Positions 1-9,049 of a stretch of 39,865 nt of DNA are shown piece after piece; position 1 is the first letter of the stretch, and each line of letters starts with the position of its first letter. The notes under the pieces are model-generated. The model worked only from the letters and a program-made list of their open reading frames with translations. It did not search any database and was not told the DNA's origin. This DNA comes from an uncultured Clostridia bacterium (lineage in GTDB: Bacteria > Bacillota > Clostridia > Christensenellales > CAG-314). The stretch lies in assembly GCA_947053925.1 (NCBI GenBank), contig CAMRUG010000013.1:1-39865 (forward strand), written 5' to 3'. The position numbers were made by a program, and so were the translations under genes.

Positions 1-529
1 TAAATATGAAAGTTTTTTCCGCCGTTTCACTTTACCCTGTCGGGCTCGGCGTTCGTTATTCTTACCGACTATTATTCCGTCGATATTTGCGTCAGTTTTT
101 TAACTGCCATATTATGATACAGCAGATTACAAGATATGTCAACTGTTTTACCCAATATGATAAAGTTAAGTTTTTGACGTAATATCAAACAATTTGGCGG
201 TTATGCATTAAATTTACACACAAAATTTATCGTTCTATAAACACATCAAATATGATTGATAAGCACGTTCTTAGCAACAGCCCGAATTATATGCTTATAC
301 AAATCATTATTAGTCTAGTTTCACACCCGATAAATCTTCACTCACATAAAAAACAACTACATATAAAATTACTGCGTGCGTGATGTATTATCTTGAATAA
401 TGTACATTTTAAGCACATTTAGCAACAACCTCTATCATTCCGAGTTTACATATCGTAATTCGGCATAAAGTCGATTCTTTCGTTATTGTATAATGTTGTT
501 ACAACCGCGGCAAAAACATTGCATACAAT
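1..529. other. Intergenic region, no convincing gene
   Basis: No open frame here has a ribosome binding site plus protein-like sequence. The first 110 bases are richer in GC than the rest and contain several short inverted repeats when read on the minus strand. A strong minus-strand promoter at 114-142 points off the left edge, so this part is probably the 5' untranslated leader of a gene outside the window. Bases 143-529 are AT-rich and appear non-coding. Confidence 0.6.
114..142 (-). promoter_or_regulatory. Strong promoter reading off the left edge
   Basis: On the minus strand TTGACA (137-142) is followed by a 17-base spacer and TATCAT (114-119). Predicted transcription start is near 107, reading leftwards. 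No start codon with a ribosome binding site follows inside the window, so the transcript has at least about 107 nt of leader or is a non-coding RNA. Confidence 0.6.
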
Positions 530-892
530 CTACTTTATTTCATCGTCCGGAATATCGATAGATGTTTCGTTAGATAATTGTTTTAAAAAAACCTTTTCAA
601 GAAATACATTAATATAAGACATTGTCAAAAGCACAATATAGGATATGAAAATCTCAGCAAAAAGCCGCAAACCGACATCGTCGATTTTGTGTAATACCGG
701 TATTAACAATGCCAACAATAGCAATGCAACAATGGTAATAACAGATACAATTGCCATCCACTTAAACGCATATTTACGATTGTTTTTTCCAATGTTAACG
801 GCGCTAGTAAAAAAAACTATTACCCAACCTATTAAAGGTATTATTGCCAATATACACTGCAATCTTATACTAACGATTTTTTTGTCTTTCAT
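530..892 (-). CDS. Small membrane protein, unknown function
   Basis: A 120-residue protein of unknown function. After a short lysine-rich start it has a hydrophobic segment at about residues 10-30, a second at about 45-68 and a third at about 75-100, ending in a polar, acidic tail. I chose the ATG at 892 because TAGGAG lies five bases upstream. The frame is open further back to a TTG at 1066, but no comparable ribosome binding site supports that, and the frame simply continues after the stop of the preceding gene. It is the last gene of the trpS run, 180 bases behind the previous membrane gene, so it may be co-transcribed with it. I do not recognise a family. Confidence 0.6.
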   Translation of the reverse strand: MKDKKIVSIRLQCILAIIPLIGWVIVFFTSAVNIGKNNRKYAFKWMAIVSVITIVALLLLALLIPVLHKIDDVGLRLFAEIFISYIVLLTMSYINVFLEKVFLKQLSNETSIDIPDDEIK

Positions 893-1072
893 AAATACTC
901 CTACCAGAGTCTTATTGTCAACGAAATACCCACACCAAACAAAAAAAACAAGTTTAAGTGCACCATTCTCGGATTTTGCCGTTGCGCCAATGCAGCCCAA
1001 TAAAAATTCAAGGTCAGCATTTTCGGTATATCCCCAACAGTCAGCTAGGTAGAGCAATGCAAACAATTAAAT

Positions 1073-1702
1073 CTAATTATGTATCGCTTTTCGCATTATT
1101 TTAACGGTGCCTATAAAACAACCGCGCATAAGCAAGTCATACGGAATTACAACTAACTGCGCCACTGCTAAAACCGCATAACACCACTTGTTTGCAAAAA
1201 AATTTTCAAATACCGGTGGCATAAACAGGTACATACTCAATACCGTTAAGCCGATAGAAACTTCCAACAGCACATAATAAAGTAGCCATTTAAGCCACGT
1301 CGGCAAACATTTTTTTCCGTCTAGTTTTACCGCCACAACGTGTTTGTCGTCTCCTTGATTAAAAGGGTCTTCGAGTACGGTACTTTCTTCCACCTTTGCC
1401 GTTACGCGCAAAGATTCGCCATACGCCTTAACAATAGCAAACGGCATACAAAATGCCACAATGGGCGCGACATATACGATATTGCCTATGCCTATAAATG
1501 CGCCTAATGCGCCGCTTACAATCAACACAAGCACCGAGTACACCCAGTTGCGGTAATCGAGCAATACGGGTATGGCTACCGCCACAGAAGCAACTGCCGC
1601 GCAAATCAGCGCAACCCATTTGACAAAACCTGCAAGAGCCAAACAACCTACCGCTACTGCCGCGCAAATTGCGCTTACGGCGATTATCTTCGCCTTACTC
1701 AT
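1073..1702 (-). CDS. Polytopic membrane protein, unknown function
   Basis: A 209-residue integral membrane protein with about six hydrophobic segments: roughly residues 5-25, 30-48, 53-75, 76-95, 137-160 and 172-195. A polar loop at about 98-130 carries charged residues and precedes the fifth segment. The ATG sits one base past the stop of the J-domain-like gene (TAATATG arrangement), so the two are almost certainly translated from one message. No family motif is recognised. Its tight coupling to the cysteine-tail J-like protein and the DUF5685 gene suggests the encoded proteins act together at the membrane, but that is inference. Confidence 0.7.
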   Translation of the reverse strand: MSKAKIIAVSAICAAVAVGCLALAGFVKWVALICAAVASVAVAIPVLLDYRNWVYSVLVLIVSGALGAFIGIGNIVYVAPIVAFCMPFAIVKAYGESLRVTAKVEESTVLEDPFNQGDDKHVVAVKLDGKKCLPTWLKWLLYYVLLEVSIGLTVLSMYLFMPPVFENFFANKWCYAVLAVAQLVVIPYDLLMRGCFIGTVKIMRKAIHN

Positions 1703-1703
1703 A

Positions 1704-2327
1704 TTAACAGCCGCCGCCCATACAACTCATACAGTTACAGCAAGTGTTGCACAACAAACAGTCCATACAACTGCTTCCCGTACAAGTGCCGTTGCCTGCG
1801 CCAACGCGCGGACCGTCATCCATCGGGCGAGAGGTCGTTCTGAGTTGGTCGGGACTTATTGTATTAGAAGCCAAAATCTTTGTCAATTTGTCCAGACTTT
1901 GTTTATACCTGCTGTTATCAGGTTCCATCTGACAAGCAAGTTCAAGTTGCTTTTTACTTTCCAAAAACCAGTTACGCTTGTAAAACAAAATTGATTGCAC
2001 ATAATGCCATTCGGCATCGCGCGAAACCATATCGTCCAACTTAGTTTGCGCTTCGTCAAGTTTACCTTCCGTAATTAGTTGCTGAATAGCCGTATAACTG
2101 TCGTCTTCTTTGAACGTTTGCGCTTGATTTTCTTCTTCTAAAGAAGCCAGAATATCGCGATAAGCCACCTCAACTTGTTGAAGTTTTTCCGAGGCTTCTT
2201 CACCCTCTTCGCCGAGAGCGAATCTTGCGCGCTGATATTTGTCGCGAAGTTCTTTATAACGTTCGTCTATTTCGTTTCGGGTTGCAGAAGTTGTGAGCCC
2301 TAAAATTTCGTATGCGTTGTAATCCAT
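1704..2327 (-). CDS. J-domain-like protein with cysteine-string tail
   Basis: A 207-residue protein in three parts. Residues 1-65 look like a J domain: the start MDYNAYEILGL is typical of DnaJ helix I-II, but the HPD triad needed to stimulate DnaK is absent; the equivalent stretch reads LRDKYQ. Residues 75-145 look like one or two TPR-type helical repeats (a WHYV..ILFYKRNW segment followed by an ELACQMEPDN segment). The C-terminus (182-207) holds nine cysteines at 182, 187, 190, 193, 196, 197, 199, 202 and 207, ending in GGGC. It lies 11 bases after the DUF5685 gene and is followed directly by a membrane protein. The missing HPD argues against a normal Hsp70 co-chaperone. The tail could bind metal, be lipidated or form disulfides; none of these is shown. 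Confidence 0.8.
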   Translation of the reverse strand: MDYNAYEILGLTTSATRNEIDERYKELRDKYQRARFALGEEGEEASEKLQQVEVAYRDILASLEEENQAQTFKEDDSYTAIQQLITEGKLDEAQTKLDDMVSRDAEWHYVQSILFYKRNWFLESKKQLELACQMEPDNSRYKQSLDKLTKILASNTISPDQLRTTSRPMDDGPRVGAGNGTCTGSSCMDCLLCNTCCNCMSCMGGGC

Positions 2328-2338
2328 TTTTTCTCCGT

Positions 2339-3190
2339 TTAGTTTTGTTTTAACTTGTCTATTGTCAACCGCGTTTTATTGCGTATGCTTTCGTAAAGCG
2401 CATTATCTAATATACAAGTATATTTTGTTAAATTAAGGTCGTTATATGCCTGCGCTATTCGGTTAAGCACAGAATACATTTCAAATTCTATTTCGTCAAT
2501 ATATTGCGCAAGTTCTTTATCGGAAGTTACATTGTAACTTTTTACAAATACGTTATAGCCGCGTTTTTTTATGTCTTTTTTTACGTCGTCTAATGCGTCT
2601 ATCAGATATATCCATTTACCTACATTATAGCAAAGCGTTTCGACATATCCGTTAGTTTTATCTTCAAGTACAATTCTGCAGAAATCCTGCGACAATGCCG
2701 CAAACGAATGTGCTACCTTGTCTACGCTTGTACAGTCAGACTTTTCTAAACTTTGAAGTTCGGCGTACCTTTTAGATAATACTCCGTCAAGTTCTTCAAA
2801 CTGTTCTTTTGCTTTTAAATACGACTGCTTAAACAGTTTTAAAGCGGCTTTCTTTTTGGTGCTGTTGTCGTCCAAAACATCATCGTAAATGTTCCTGTAT
2901 GTTAACAAAATATTTGCGGCGGCAAGTTTATCTGTTAGTTCTGTCGGATTTAAAACCGAGCGTTTTTTTACGGGATGCGAAAAGCACCGCCTATTATCTA
3001 TTTTTACGTCAAGATTAAGTACGCTATGAAACAACACGTTAAAAAAATTGACGTCGTTTGTAATAAACATACGCGGGTAATTTCCGTACAGTTTTTTTGT
3101 AGAAAAGCACAAACCGCACATAAACGTCTGCCACAAGCCGCGCTGCCCGTCGTTGAGTGTACCCTTTTCTATATCCAAATATCCAAACAT
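2339..3190 (-). CDS. DUF5685-type protein
   Basis: A 283-residue, mainly helical soluble protein resembling the DUF5685 group often found beside J-domain proteins in Clostridia. The N-terminus starts MFGYLDI and has a CGLC motif (C25, C28). Two Asp-rich motifs stand out: YDDVLDD at 102-108 and DALDDVKKD at 198-206, followed by IKKRGYN. Their sequence and their spacing of about 100 residues resemble the two metal-diphosphate-binding motifs of class I isoprenoid synthases, the second being especially like the phytoene/squalene synthase motif. That likeness is my inference; no activity is established. The ATG overlaps the trpS stop (TAATG), so the two genes are translationally coupled. Confidence 0.75.
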   Translation of the reverse strand: MFGYLDIEKGTLNDGQRGLWQTFMCGLCFSTKKLYGNYPRMFITNDVNFFNVLFHSVLNLDVKIDNRRCFSHPVKKRSVLNPTELTDKLAAANILLTYRNIYDDVLDDNSTKKKAALKLFKQSYLKAKEQFEELDGVLSKRYAELQSLEKSDCTSVDKVAHSFAALSQDFCRIVLEDKTNGYVETLCYNVGKWIYLIDALDDVKKDIKKRGYNVFVKSYNVTSDKELAQYIDEIEFEMYSVLNRIAQAYNDLNLTKYTCILDNALYESIRNKTRLTIDKLKQN

Positions 3191-4194
3191 TATCTGATAC
3201 GCCCGACTAATCCGACTTTGCGGTAAACTTTGTCAAGAGTTTTGCGCGCTATGCGCTCGGCTTGTTCTGCGCCTTGCTTTAATACGCCTTCAAGATAACT
3301 CTTATCGGCAGAAAGACGTTTTTGCTGTTGCTGTATCGGCTCTATTACAGAAATTACCGCATCGGCAACCGAATCTTTAAACACGCCGTAACCGACGCCG
3401 TCAAAGCGTTTTTCGGCATCGGCTACGCTTTCTCCGCTACACAAACTGTAAATTGTCAATAGATTGGAGATTGCCGCCTTGTCTTCGCCAAAACGCACTT
3501 CGCTTCCGCAATCGGTTACTGCACGACGGAATTTGCGTCGTATAGCGTCATTGTCGTCAAACAGCGTTATTACCGCATTTTCGTTAGGATCGGACTTGCT
3601 CATTTTTGCCGTCGGGTCCTGCAAACTCTTTATACTTCCGCCCGCCTTAAAAGTCAAACCTTCGGGAACAACAAACGTAGGACTGTATCTTGCGTTAAAA
3701 CGTCCTGCCAAATCGCGCGCAAGTTCAAGGTGTTGGGTTTGGTCCTTGCCTATAGGCACGAGGTCGGTTTGATACAGTAAAATATCGCTTGCCATAAGTA
3801 CGGGATAGTTCATCAATCCCATATTTATATTATCGGCGTGTTTCCTTGACTTATCCTTAAATTGAGTCATACGGTTTAGTTCGCCAATATAAGCAATAGT
3901 ATCTAATATCCAACAAAGTTCTGCGTGTTCGTGAACGTGAGATTGAATAAACAATGCGCTTTTATCCGGGTTTATTCCGCAAGCAATATACAACGCAACT
4001 AAATCAAGAGTATTCTTGCGCAGTTCGGCGGGTATTTGAGTAACCGTTAAAGAGTGTAAGTCTACAACACAATACAAACAGTTATATTCGTCTTGCAAAG
4101 GCGACCAGTTACGGATTGCTCCCAAATAGTTGCCGAGCGTTATTCTGCCTGTGGGTTGCACGCCTGAAAAAACCGTCTTTTTGACGTTATCCAT
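3190..4194 (-). CDS. trpS: Tryptophanyl-tRNA synthetase
   Basis: Charges tRNA-Trp with tryptophan in the cytosol. At 334 residues it has the usual length of bacterial TrpRS. Class I signatures are clear: GVQPTGRITLGNYLGA at 11-26 (the HIGH-equivalent) and KMSKS at 197-201. It starts at an ATG behind AAGGAGGCAACTTATT and is transcribed from a strong promoter about 30 bases upstream. There is no T-box leader: the predicted untranslated leader is only about 31 nt. It heads a leftward operon with the DUF5685, J-like and membrane genes. Confidence 0.97.
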   Translation of the reverse strand: MDNVKKTVFSGVQPTGRITLGNYLGAIRNWSPLQDEYNCLYCVVDLHSLTVTQIPAELRKNTLDLVALYIACGINPDKSALFIQSHVHEHAELCWILDTIAYIGELNRMTQFKDKSRKHADNINMGLMNYPVLMASDILLYQTDLVPIGKDQTQHLELARDLAGRFNARYSPTFVVPEGLTFKAGGSIKSLQDPTAKMSKSDPNENAVITLFDDNDAIRRKFRRAVTDCGSEVRFGEDKAAISNLLTIYSLCSGESVADAEKRFDGVGYGVFKDSVADAVISVIEPIQQQQKRLSADKSYLEGVLKQGAEQAERIARKTLDKVYRKVGLVGRIR

Positions 4195-4231
4195 AATAAG
4201 TTGCCTCCTTGTTTCAATATTATTTCATTTT

Positions 4232-4261
4232 ATTTTACCACGCAAACGACAAATGTGTCAA
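4232..4261 (-). promoter_or_regulatory. Promoter of the trpS operon
   Basis: On the minus strand TTGACA (4256-4261), an 18-base spacer and TAAAAT (4232-4237). The predicted start is near 4225, giving a leader of about 31 nt with a strong ribosome binding site. Confidence 0.6.
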
Positions 4262-4655
4262 TAACTACTTACTGATTGCAAATTTCAGATAAGCGGCAAA
4301 GTCAATTAACTTTGCAATAAAATAGCATACTTGTAAAACAAAGCAACAATAACGAGCAGATTGTTAAAAAACACAGAAAAAAGCAATACGTTTAACTGTC
4401 GGCAAAATATAAGCGCGCCTGCTTGATTGCACTATATGCTCCACAGCCGTTTTTCTGCGATATTTTCTTTCGACTTTTAAGTAGATTTATAAAATTTAAC
4501 AAATGTTTTTTGCGTGAGTTCTTTCCGCATCAAATAACAATTATTGAAATAGGTAAATTATCAAGAAACAACTTCTCTGATTATGTTTTTCTTTTCAAGT
4601 CATAAACCACCTTAGTACAACAAAGTTTAGTAATTTTTATTATAAAAACGACAAT
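4262..4655. other. Non-coding AT-rich gap
   Basis: Between the trpS promoter and the terminator of the lipoprotein gene I see no protein-like frame, no tRNA and no clear structured RNA. The short frames present lack ribosome binding sites. Confidence 0.5.
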
Positions 4656-4657
4656 AA

Positions 4658-4688
4658 AAAATCTCAAAGCAATTCGCTTTGAGATTTT
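4658..4688 (-). terminator. Intrinsic terminator after lipoprotein gene
   Basis: A 13-base-pair perfect inverted repeat (4658-4670 with 4676-4688) around the loop AATTC, flanked by A and T runs, so it can act in both directions. It lies 15 bases beyond the stop of the lipoprotein gene. Confidence 0.8.
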
Positions 4689-4702
4689 TAAATTACAATA
4701 TT

Positions 4703-5053
4703 TTAGGATTTCTTATCAGGATCGTAATCTTGGAAAATCGCACCTGTTGCCTTACCTGCCACACAAGTAACATACAATGCTTTTACGCTTTTGCCGTCCT
4801 TTCTCTTTTGGTTGGCTTCTTCTATGGTTTTGCATCCGTTAACAAATGTAAGCAAACCTGAACCTGCAATGGTCAAATCTGCCGTTGGATCGCCGCAAAG
4901 TTTTTTAACGTCGGCAACGCTCATAGGTTCTCCGTTCTTGAAAGCCTCGTTAATTTTGTCTGCAGTCTTTTGACTAACGCCGCAAGATGCCAGCAACACA
5001 ACGCTTAAAACTACTACCATTGCAATCGCAGTGATTTTTGCAAATTTTTTCAT
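4703..5053 (-). CDS. Small lipoprotein with SmpA-like domain
   Basis: A 116-residue predicted lipoprotein. The N-terminus is basic, then hydrophobic, and ends in a lipobox LLASC, so the mature protein would be anchored by its cysteine outside the cytoplasmic membrane. The rest resembles the short SmpA/OmlA/BLIP-like fold: a helical stretch with SVADVKKLCGDPT, a LTIAGSGLLTF strand region, and a C-terminal VKALYVTCVAGKATGAIF strand pair. I prefer the second ATG (5053) over the ATG two codons earlier, because GGGGAG is seven bases from the second and only one from the first. It stands alone with its own promoter and terminator. A similar module occurs inside the large repeat protein at 36531-39434. 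Function unknown. Confidence 0.8.
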   Translation of the reverse strand: MKKFAKITAIAMVVVLSVVLLASCGVSQKTADKINEAFKNGEPMSVADVKKLCGDPTADLTIAGSGLLTFVNGCKTIEEANQKRKDGKSVKALYVTCVAGKATGAIFQDYDPDKKS

Positions 5054-5101
5054 ACCCATTCTCCCCTAAAATTTATTTACACCCAAATATGAGTTAATTC
5101 T

Positions 5102-5130
5102 ATTGTAAGTAAAATTTTTATTGTTGTCAA
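5102..5130 (-). promoter_or_regulatory. Promoter of the lipoprotein gene
   Basis: On the minus strand TTGACA (5125-5130), a 17-base spacer and TACAAT (5102-5107), about 48 bases upstream of the start codon. Confidence 0.65.
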
Positions 5131-5500
5131 GACACCATTTTAAAATAATTGCAATAATGAAAAACAATTTTTTGTTTCGCTTTTTTGATTTTTAGCCGCT
5201 TGTATTATTCTACATTTTTACTGTTTTATGTCCAAAATATGCCGTATTCTATAAATACGCCGATTATTTACGAATATGGCTATTTACATCATCTTAGCAG
5301 AATTCCGCTTATTTTTGTTATACAAATTGCATTATTTTAAACTTACTGTTATTCTCTTTGACTACGATAACTTGCCTAATTAAAATAACTTGAGTAACAA
5401 CATAACATTTTACAATTTACAAATCATTTCTGTCTGCATGTAAATTTTACGCCATCACGGTTTCAGTAAACTTTTTAAATCGCGTTGCAAATCGTGTTTA
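5131..5500. other. Non-coding AT-rich gap
   Basis: No coding frame, tRNA or recognised RNA motif is visible between the lipoprotein promoter and the cysteine synthase terminator. Confidence 0.5.
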
Positions 5501-5533
5501 TAAAAAATCCCCTAACCTTCTAAGATTAGGGGA
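5500..5533 (-). terminator. Intrinsic terminator of leuS-cysK
   Basis: TCCCCTAA (5508-5515) pairs with TTAGGGGA (5526-5533); on the minus strand the stem is followed by six T residues. It lies 16 bases past the cysteine synthase stop codon. Confidence 0.85.
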
Positions 5534-5549
5534 CAGAAAAAAAACAAAC

Positions 5550-6464
5550 TTATTTATTAAGCAACGATTCGTACCTATCGTCTCCGTCGGGGAATACGGT
5601 TACGATATTTTTTCCTTTATATGCCGAATCCTGCGCCAAACGTATAGCAACGGATATATTTGCGGCGGAAGATATACCGCAACAGTAACCTTGCTTATTG
5701 TTAAGAGTGTAAAACATTTCCATAGCCTGTTCGTCTGTAACAAGTTCGATACGGTCAACTACAGATTTATCATATAAATTCGGCACAAAACCCGCACCGA
5801 TACCCTGTATTGCGTGCGCGCCGCGCTCTCCGCGCGATATTGCGGCGCTTGCGGCAGGCTCGACCGCTACTATTTCGCAACGGGGATATTTTTCTTTTAG
5901 TTTTTTAGCCGTACCGATAAGCGTACCGCCCGTTCCTACTCCTGCAACAAAAACGTCGATTTGATCCAACTGTTCTGATAATTCTTGCCCTGTCGAAACA
6001 TAATGCGCTAAAACATTGGCGCGGTTTTCAAACTGCTTCAACCAAATATGATGCTGTTCGTTTGCAAGTTGCTCCGCCATATCTATTGCGCCTTGCATAC
6101 CGAGTTTGCCTTCGGTAAGCACAAGTTCCGCACCTAAACCTTGCAGTAACGTACGGCGTTCCTGACTCATATTATCGGGCATAGTCAAAACAACCCTGTA
6201 CCCTAGTTTTAAACCGACATACGCCAAAGCAATACCCATATTTCCGCTTGTCGCTTCTACAATAACGTCGCCTTGATTGAGTACACCTCTTTCTTTGGCG
6301 TCCAATATCATTGCAAGCGCCGCCCTGTCCTTTATACTGCCGCTGGCGTTCATTGCCTCGTTTTTTATGTAAATGTCCGCGTCAAAATCTTCTTCGTACG
6401 GAATAAGCGGAGTGTTGCCTATGCCCAACTCTAACGCATATTTTTTGAACAATTCTTCTTTCAT
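5550..6464 (-). CDS. cysK: Cysteine synthase (O-acetylserine sulfhydrylase)
   Basis: A PLP-dependent fold-II enzyme that makes cysteine from O-acetylserine and sulfide. At 304 residues it matches the CysK/CysM length. The PLP lysine is K45 in NASGSIKDRAA; the substrate loop ATSGNMGIAL and the phosphate-binding GVGTGGTLIGTAKKL follow, and IQGIGAGFVPNL is typical of the family. The start is an ATG three bases after the leuS stop, so both genes are co-transcribed and end at the terminator at 5508-5533. The asparagine-serine loop differs a little from the NPGGSVKDR of classical CysK, so a CysM-like or cystathionine-related paralogue is possible. No serine acetyltransferase is nearby. Confidence 0.9.
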   Translation of the reverse strand: MKEELFKKYALELGIGNTPLIPYEEDFDADIYIKNEAMNASGSIKDRAALAMILDAKERGVLNQGDVIVEATSGNMGIALAYVGLKLGYRVVLTMPDNMSQERRTLLQGLGAELVLTEGKLGMQGAIDMAEQLANEQHHIWLKQFENRANVLAHYVSTGQELSEQLDQIDVFVAGVGTGGTLIGTAKKLKEKYPRCEIVAVEPAASAAISRGERGAHAIQGIGAGFVPNLYDKSVVDRIELVTDEQAMEMFYTLNNKQGYCCGISSAANISVAIRLAQDSAYKGKNIVTVFPDGDDRYESLLNK

Positions 6465-6467
6465 GTT

Positions 6468-8897
6468 TTACAAAATTATATTTATAAGTCTGTTTGGAAT
6501 AACGATAACTTTTTTAACAGACGCGCCGCCTAAAAGTTCTTGTACTTTTACGTCGGACAATACCAGTTTTTCTATTTGGGCAACGGTCAAAGAAGTATCT
6601 ACCATAATGCGTGTTTTAGGGCGACTGTTAAATTGAACGAGCATTTCTATTTCGCTTGTTTTAAGCGCTTTTTCGTCATAGGTCGGAAATTCCGATACAA
6701 CTATGCTTCCGTTATGCCCCGTTTGCTGCCACAGTTCTTCGGTAAAATGCGGCGCAAGCGGACACAATACTTTCAGTAAATCGTCCGCCGTTTCACGGTA
6801 AAGTTTGGCGTTTTTTACAGTCTTATTATCGTACTTGCTCATTGCATTGACAAGTTCCATCATACGGGCAACGGCTGTATTGAAACTAAATTCGTTATAG
6901 TCGTTATCTACCGACTTAATTGTGTTATGGCGTACTCTGTTTAGTTCCTTTTCATCTACGCCGTATTCATCACAACTTGCATAATCGCCGTAAGCCGCCA
7001 AAACATAGCGTTCTGCTCTATCCAGCCACTTGTTGATAGCCTTAATTCCGTCATCGTTCCACGGACCGCCCTCGGTATACTTAAAACCGAATGCAAGGTA
7101 GCAACGGAACACATCGGCGCCGTAAGCAGATACAAATTCGTCGGGAGAAACGACGTTGCCGTGCGATTTACTCATACGGTTGCCGTCGGGACCCAAAATT
7201 ACGCCCTGATGCACAAGAGACTTAAACGGTTCGTCAAAATGAAGATAACCCATATCACGCAACGCTTTTGTAATAAACCGCGCATACAAAAGATGCATAC
7301 AAGCGTGCTCTGCGCCGCCGACATATTTATCCACGGGAAGCATCTTGTCTACGAGTTCGGTATCAAAAGGTTTTTCGGCATTTTTAGGATCGACATAACG
7401 GAGATAATACCAACTACTGCATACAAAAGTATCCAACGTGTCGGGGTCGCGGGTTGCTTTTGCGCCGCATTTGGGACAAACGACATCGTGAATAAACTTT
7501 TCGTGTTTAGCAAGCGGACTTGTTCCGTCGGGTTTAAATTCCACGTCATAAGGCAGCATTACGGGCAGATTTTCGTCCAAAACTTCACCGCAATGAGGAC
7601 AATGAATAACAGGAATAGGCGCGCCCCAATAACGTTGACGTGATACAAGCCAGTCGCGCAGACGGTAATTCGTAGTAAGTTTTCCTTTGCCTATTGCCGC
7701 CAATTTTTCAACAACGGCAACACGTCCTTGCTCGGTGCTCATACCGTCAAATTCACCGCTGTTGACCATAACGCCGTATTCGCAATATGGCAAACTGTCA
7801 TCCACATCAGGCGAAGCCGCCTTTATTACGCGGTTAATACCCAGACCGTGTTTAACTGCAAATTTGTAGTCGCGCGCGTCGTGAGACGGTACTCCCATAA
7901 CCGCGCCCGTGCCGTAACTTGCAAGCACATAGTCGCCTATCCAAACTTCTACTTTACATCCGTTAATCGGATTTATTGCGTACGCGCCCGTAAACACGCC
8001 TGTCTTATCCTTTGCGGTTGACAAACGTTCTATTTCGTCGGTTTTGGCAACTTCGTCGCAGTAATTCTGCACTGCCGCAAGCTGTTCTTCGGTAGTAATC
8101 TTGCCGACAAGCGGATGTTCGGGTGCAAGTACGACATAAGTACAGCCGAACAATGTGTCTGCCCGCGTAGTAAATACGTTAAAACTACCGCTACCGTCCG
8201 CCAAATCGAAAGTGATTTCTCCTCCGGTGCTTTTGCCTATCCAATTGCGTTGCATTGCTTTGGTTTTTTCCGGCCAGTCTATTTTGTCTAAGCCGCTTAA
8301 CAACTCGTCGGCATAGGCTGTGATTTTAAAAAACCACTGGGTCAAATCCTTTTTGATAACCTGACTGTCGCACCGTTCGCAATGTCCGTCTACTACCTGC
8401 TCGTTAGCAAGTACGGTATTACAACTAGGACACCAGTTTACAGGCGCTTTTTTGCGGTATGCTAAACCGTGCTTGTACAATTCGCAGAATATCCACTGCG
8501 TCCATTTGTAATAGTCGGGCAGACACGTTTTAATTTCGTGATCCCAATCGAAAATAGCGCCGATATTTCTTAACTGCTGTTCCATAACTTCTATGTTGTG
8601 CAAAGTGGAGTCTTGCGGATGAATTCCCGTTTTTATGGCATAATTTTCCGCAGGCAGACCGAAAGCGTCAAAGCCCATGGGCTGAAAAACGTTTTTGCCT
8701 TTCATTATCTGGTAACGCGCAAAACTGTCGCTAAGTCCGTAATTGTACCAATGTCCGACGTGTAATTTTGCGCCGCTCGGATAACTGAACATCTCCAAAA
8801 CGTAATACTTGTTGTCTACGTCCTTTTCGTCAAATTTATAAACTTTGTTTTCTTGCCAAAATTTATTCCATTTTTTTTCTACCGCTACTTTATCCAT
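6468..8897 (-). CDS. leuS: Leucyl-tRNA synthetase
   Basis: Charges tRNA-Leu. At 809 residues it has the normal bacterial length. HVGH at 46-49 is the HIGH motif and RMSKS lies at 574-578. A zinc site CPSC...CERC is present in the ZN-1 insertion, the CP1 editing domain carries [20 protein letters not shown], and HCPHCG marks a second cysteine pair. The C-terminal domain ends in [17 protein letters not shown] sequence typical of LeuRS. The ATG is preceded by GAGG and a short leader. There is no T-box: the predicted leader is only about 23 nt. It is co-transcribed with cysK. Confidence 0.98.
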   Translation of the reverse strand: MDKVAVEKKWNKFWQENKVYKFDEKDVDNKYYVLEMFSYPSGAKLHVGHWYNYGLSDSFARYQIMKGKNVFQPMGFDAFGLPAENYAIKTGIHPQDSTLHNIEVMEQQLRNIGAIFDWDHEIKTCLPDYYKWTQWIFCELYKHGLAYRKKAPVNWCPSCNTVLANEQVVDGHCERCDSQVIKKDLTQWFFKITAYADELLSGLDKIDWPEKTKAMQRNWIGKSTGGEITFDLADGSGSFNVFTTRADTLFGCTYVVLAPEHPLVGKITTEEQLAAVQNYCDEVAKTDEIERLSTAKDKTGVFTGAYAINPINGCKVEVWIGDYVLASYGTGAVMGVPSHDARDYKFAVKHGLGINRVIKAASPDVDDSLPYCEYGVMVNSGEFDGMSTEQGRVAVVEKLAAIGKGKLTTNYRLRDWLVSRQRYWGAPIPVIHCPHCGEVLDENLPVMLPYDVEFKPDGTSPLAKHEKFIHDVVCPKCGAKATRDPDTLDTFVCSSWYYLRYVDPKNAEKPFDTELVDKMLPVDKYVGGAEHACMHLLYARFITKALRDMGYLHFDEPFKSLVHQGVILGPDGNRMSKSHGNVVSPDEFVSAYGADVFRCYLAFGFKYTEGGPWNDDGIKAINKWLDRAERYVLAAYGDYASCDEYGVDEKELNRVRHNTIKSVDNDYNEFSFNTAVARMMELVNAMSKYDNKTVKNAKLYRETADDLLKVLCPLAPHFTEELWQQTGHNGSIVVSEFPTYDEKALKTSEIEMLVQFNSRPKTRIMVDTSLTVAQIEKLVLSDVKVQELLGGASVKKVIVIPNRLINIIL

Positions 8898-8926
8898 AAG
8901 TAACCTCGCATTTTAGTGTCAGTCAA

Positions 8927-8955
8927 ATTGTATGACAATAAATAAAAGTTGTCAA
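8927..8955 (-). promoter_or_regulatory. Promoter of leuS-cysK
   Basis: On the minus strand TTGACA (8950-8955), a 17-base spacer and TACAAT (8927-8932). The start codon is 30 bases beyond the -10 box. Confidence 0.65.
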
Positions 8956-9049
8956 GAAAAACCGCTAAAATACAACTACTTTTAAACCTGTATCGGGTCA
9001 AAATAAGCGTGCCTGTTTTAAGCGCGCTTAATAATCTTGATATTAAATA

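Noticed and set aside
6..180. 57-codon frame on the plus strand at the left edge
   Set aside because: No ribosome binding site, no protein-like composition, and it runs against the strong leftward promoter.
893..1066. N-terminal extension of the small membrane protein from TTG at 1066
   Set aside because: The ATG at 892 has TAGGAG at good distance; the extension has no ribosome binding site and is in frame only because it continues the preceding gene's frame after two stop codons.
4195..9049. T-box leaders before trpS or leuS
   Set aside because: Aminoacyl-tRNA synthetase genes in Bacillota often have them, but both promoters predict leaders of only about 23-31 nt and no AGGGTGG-type core or long hairpins are present.
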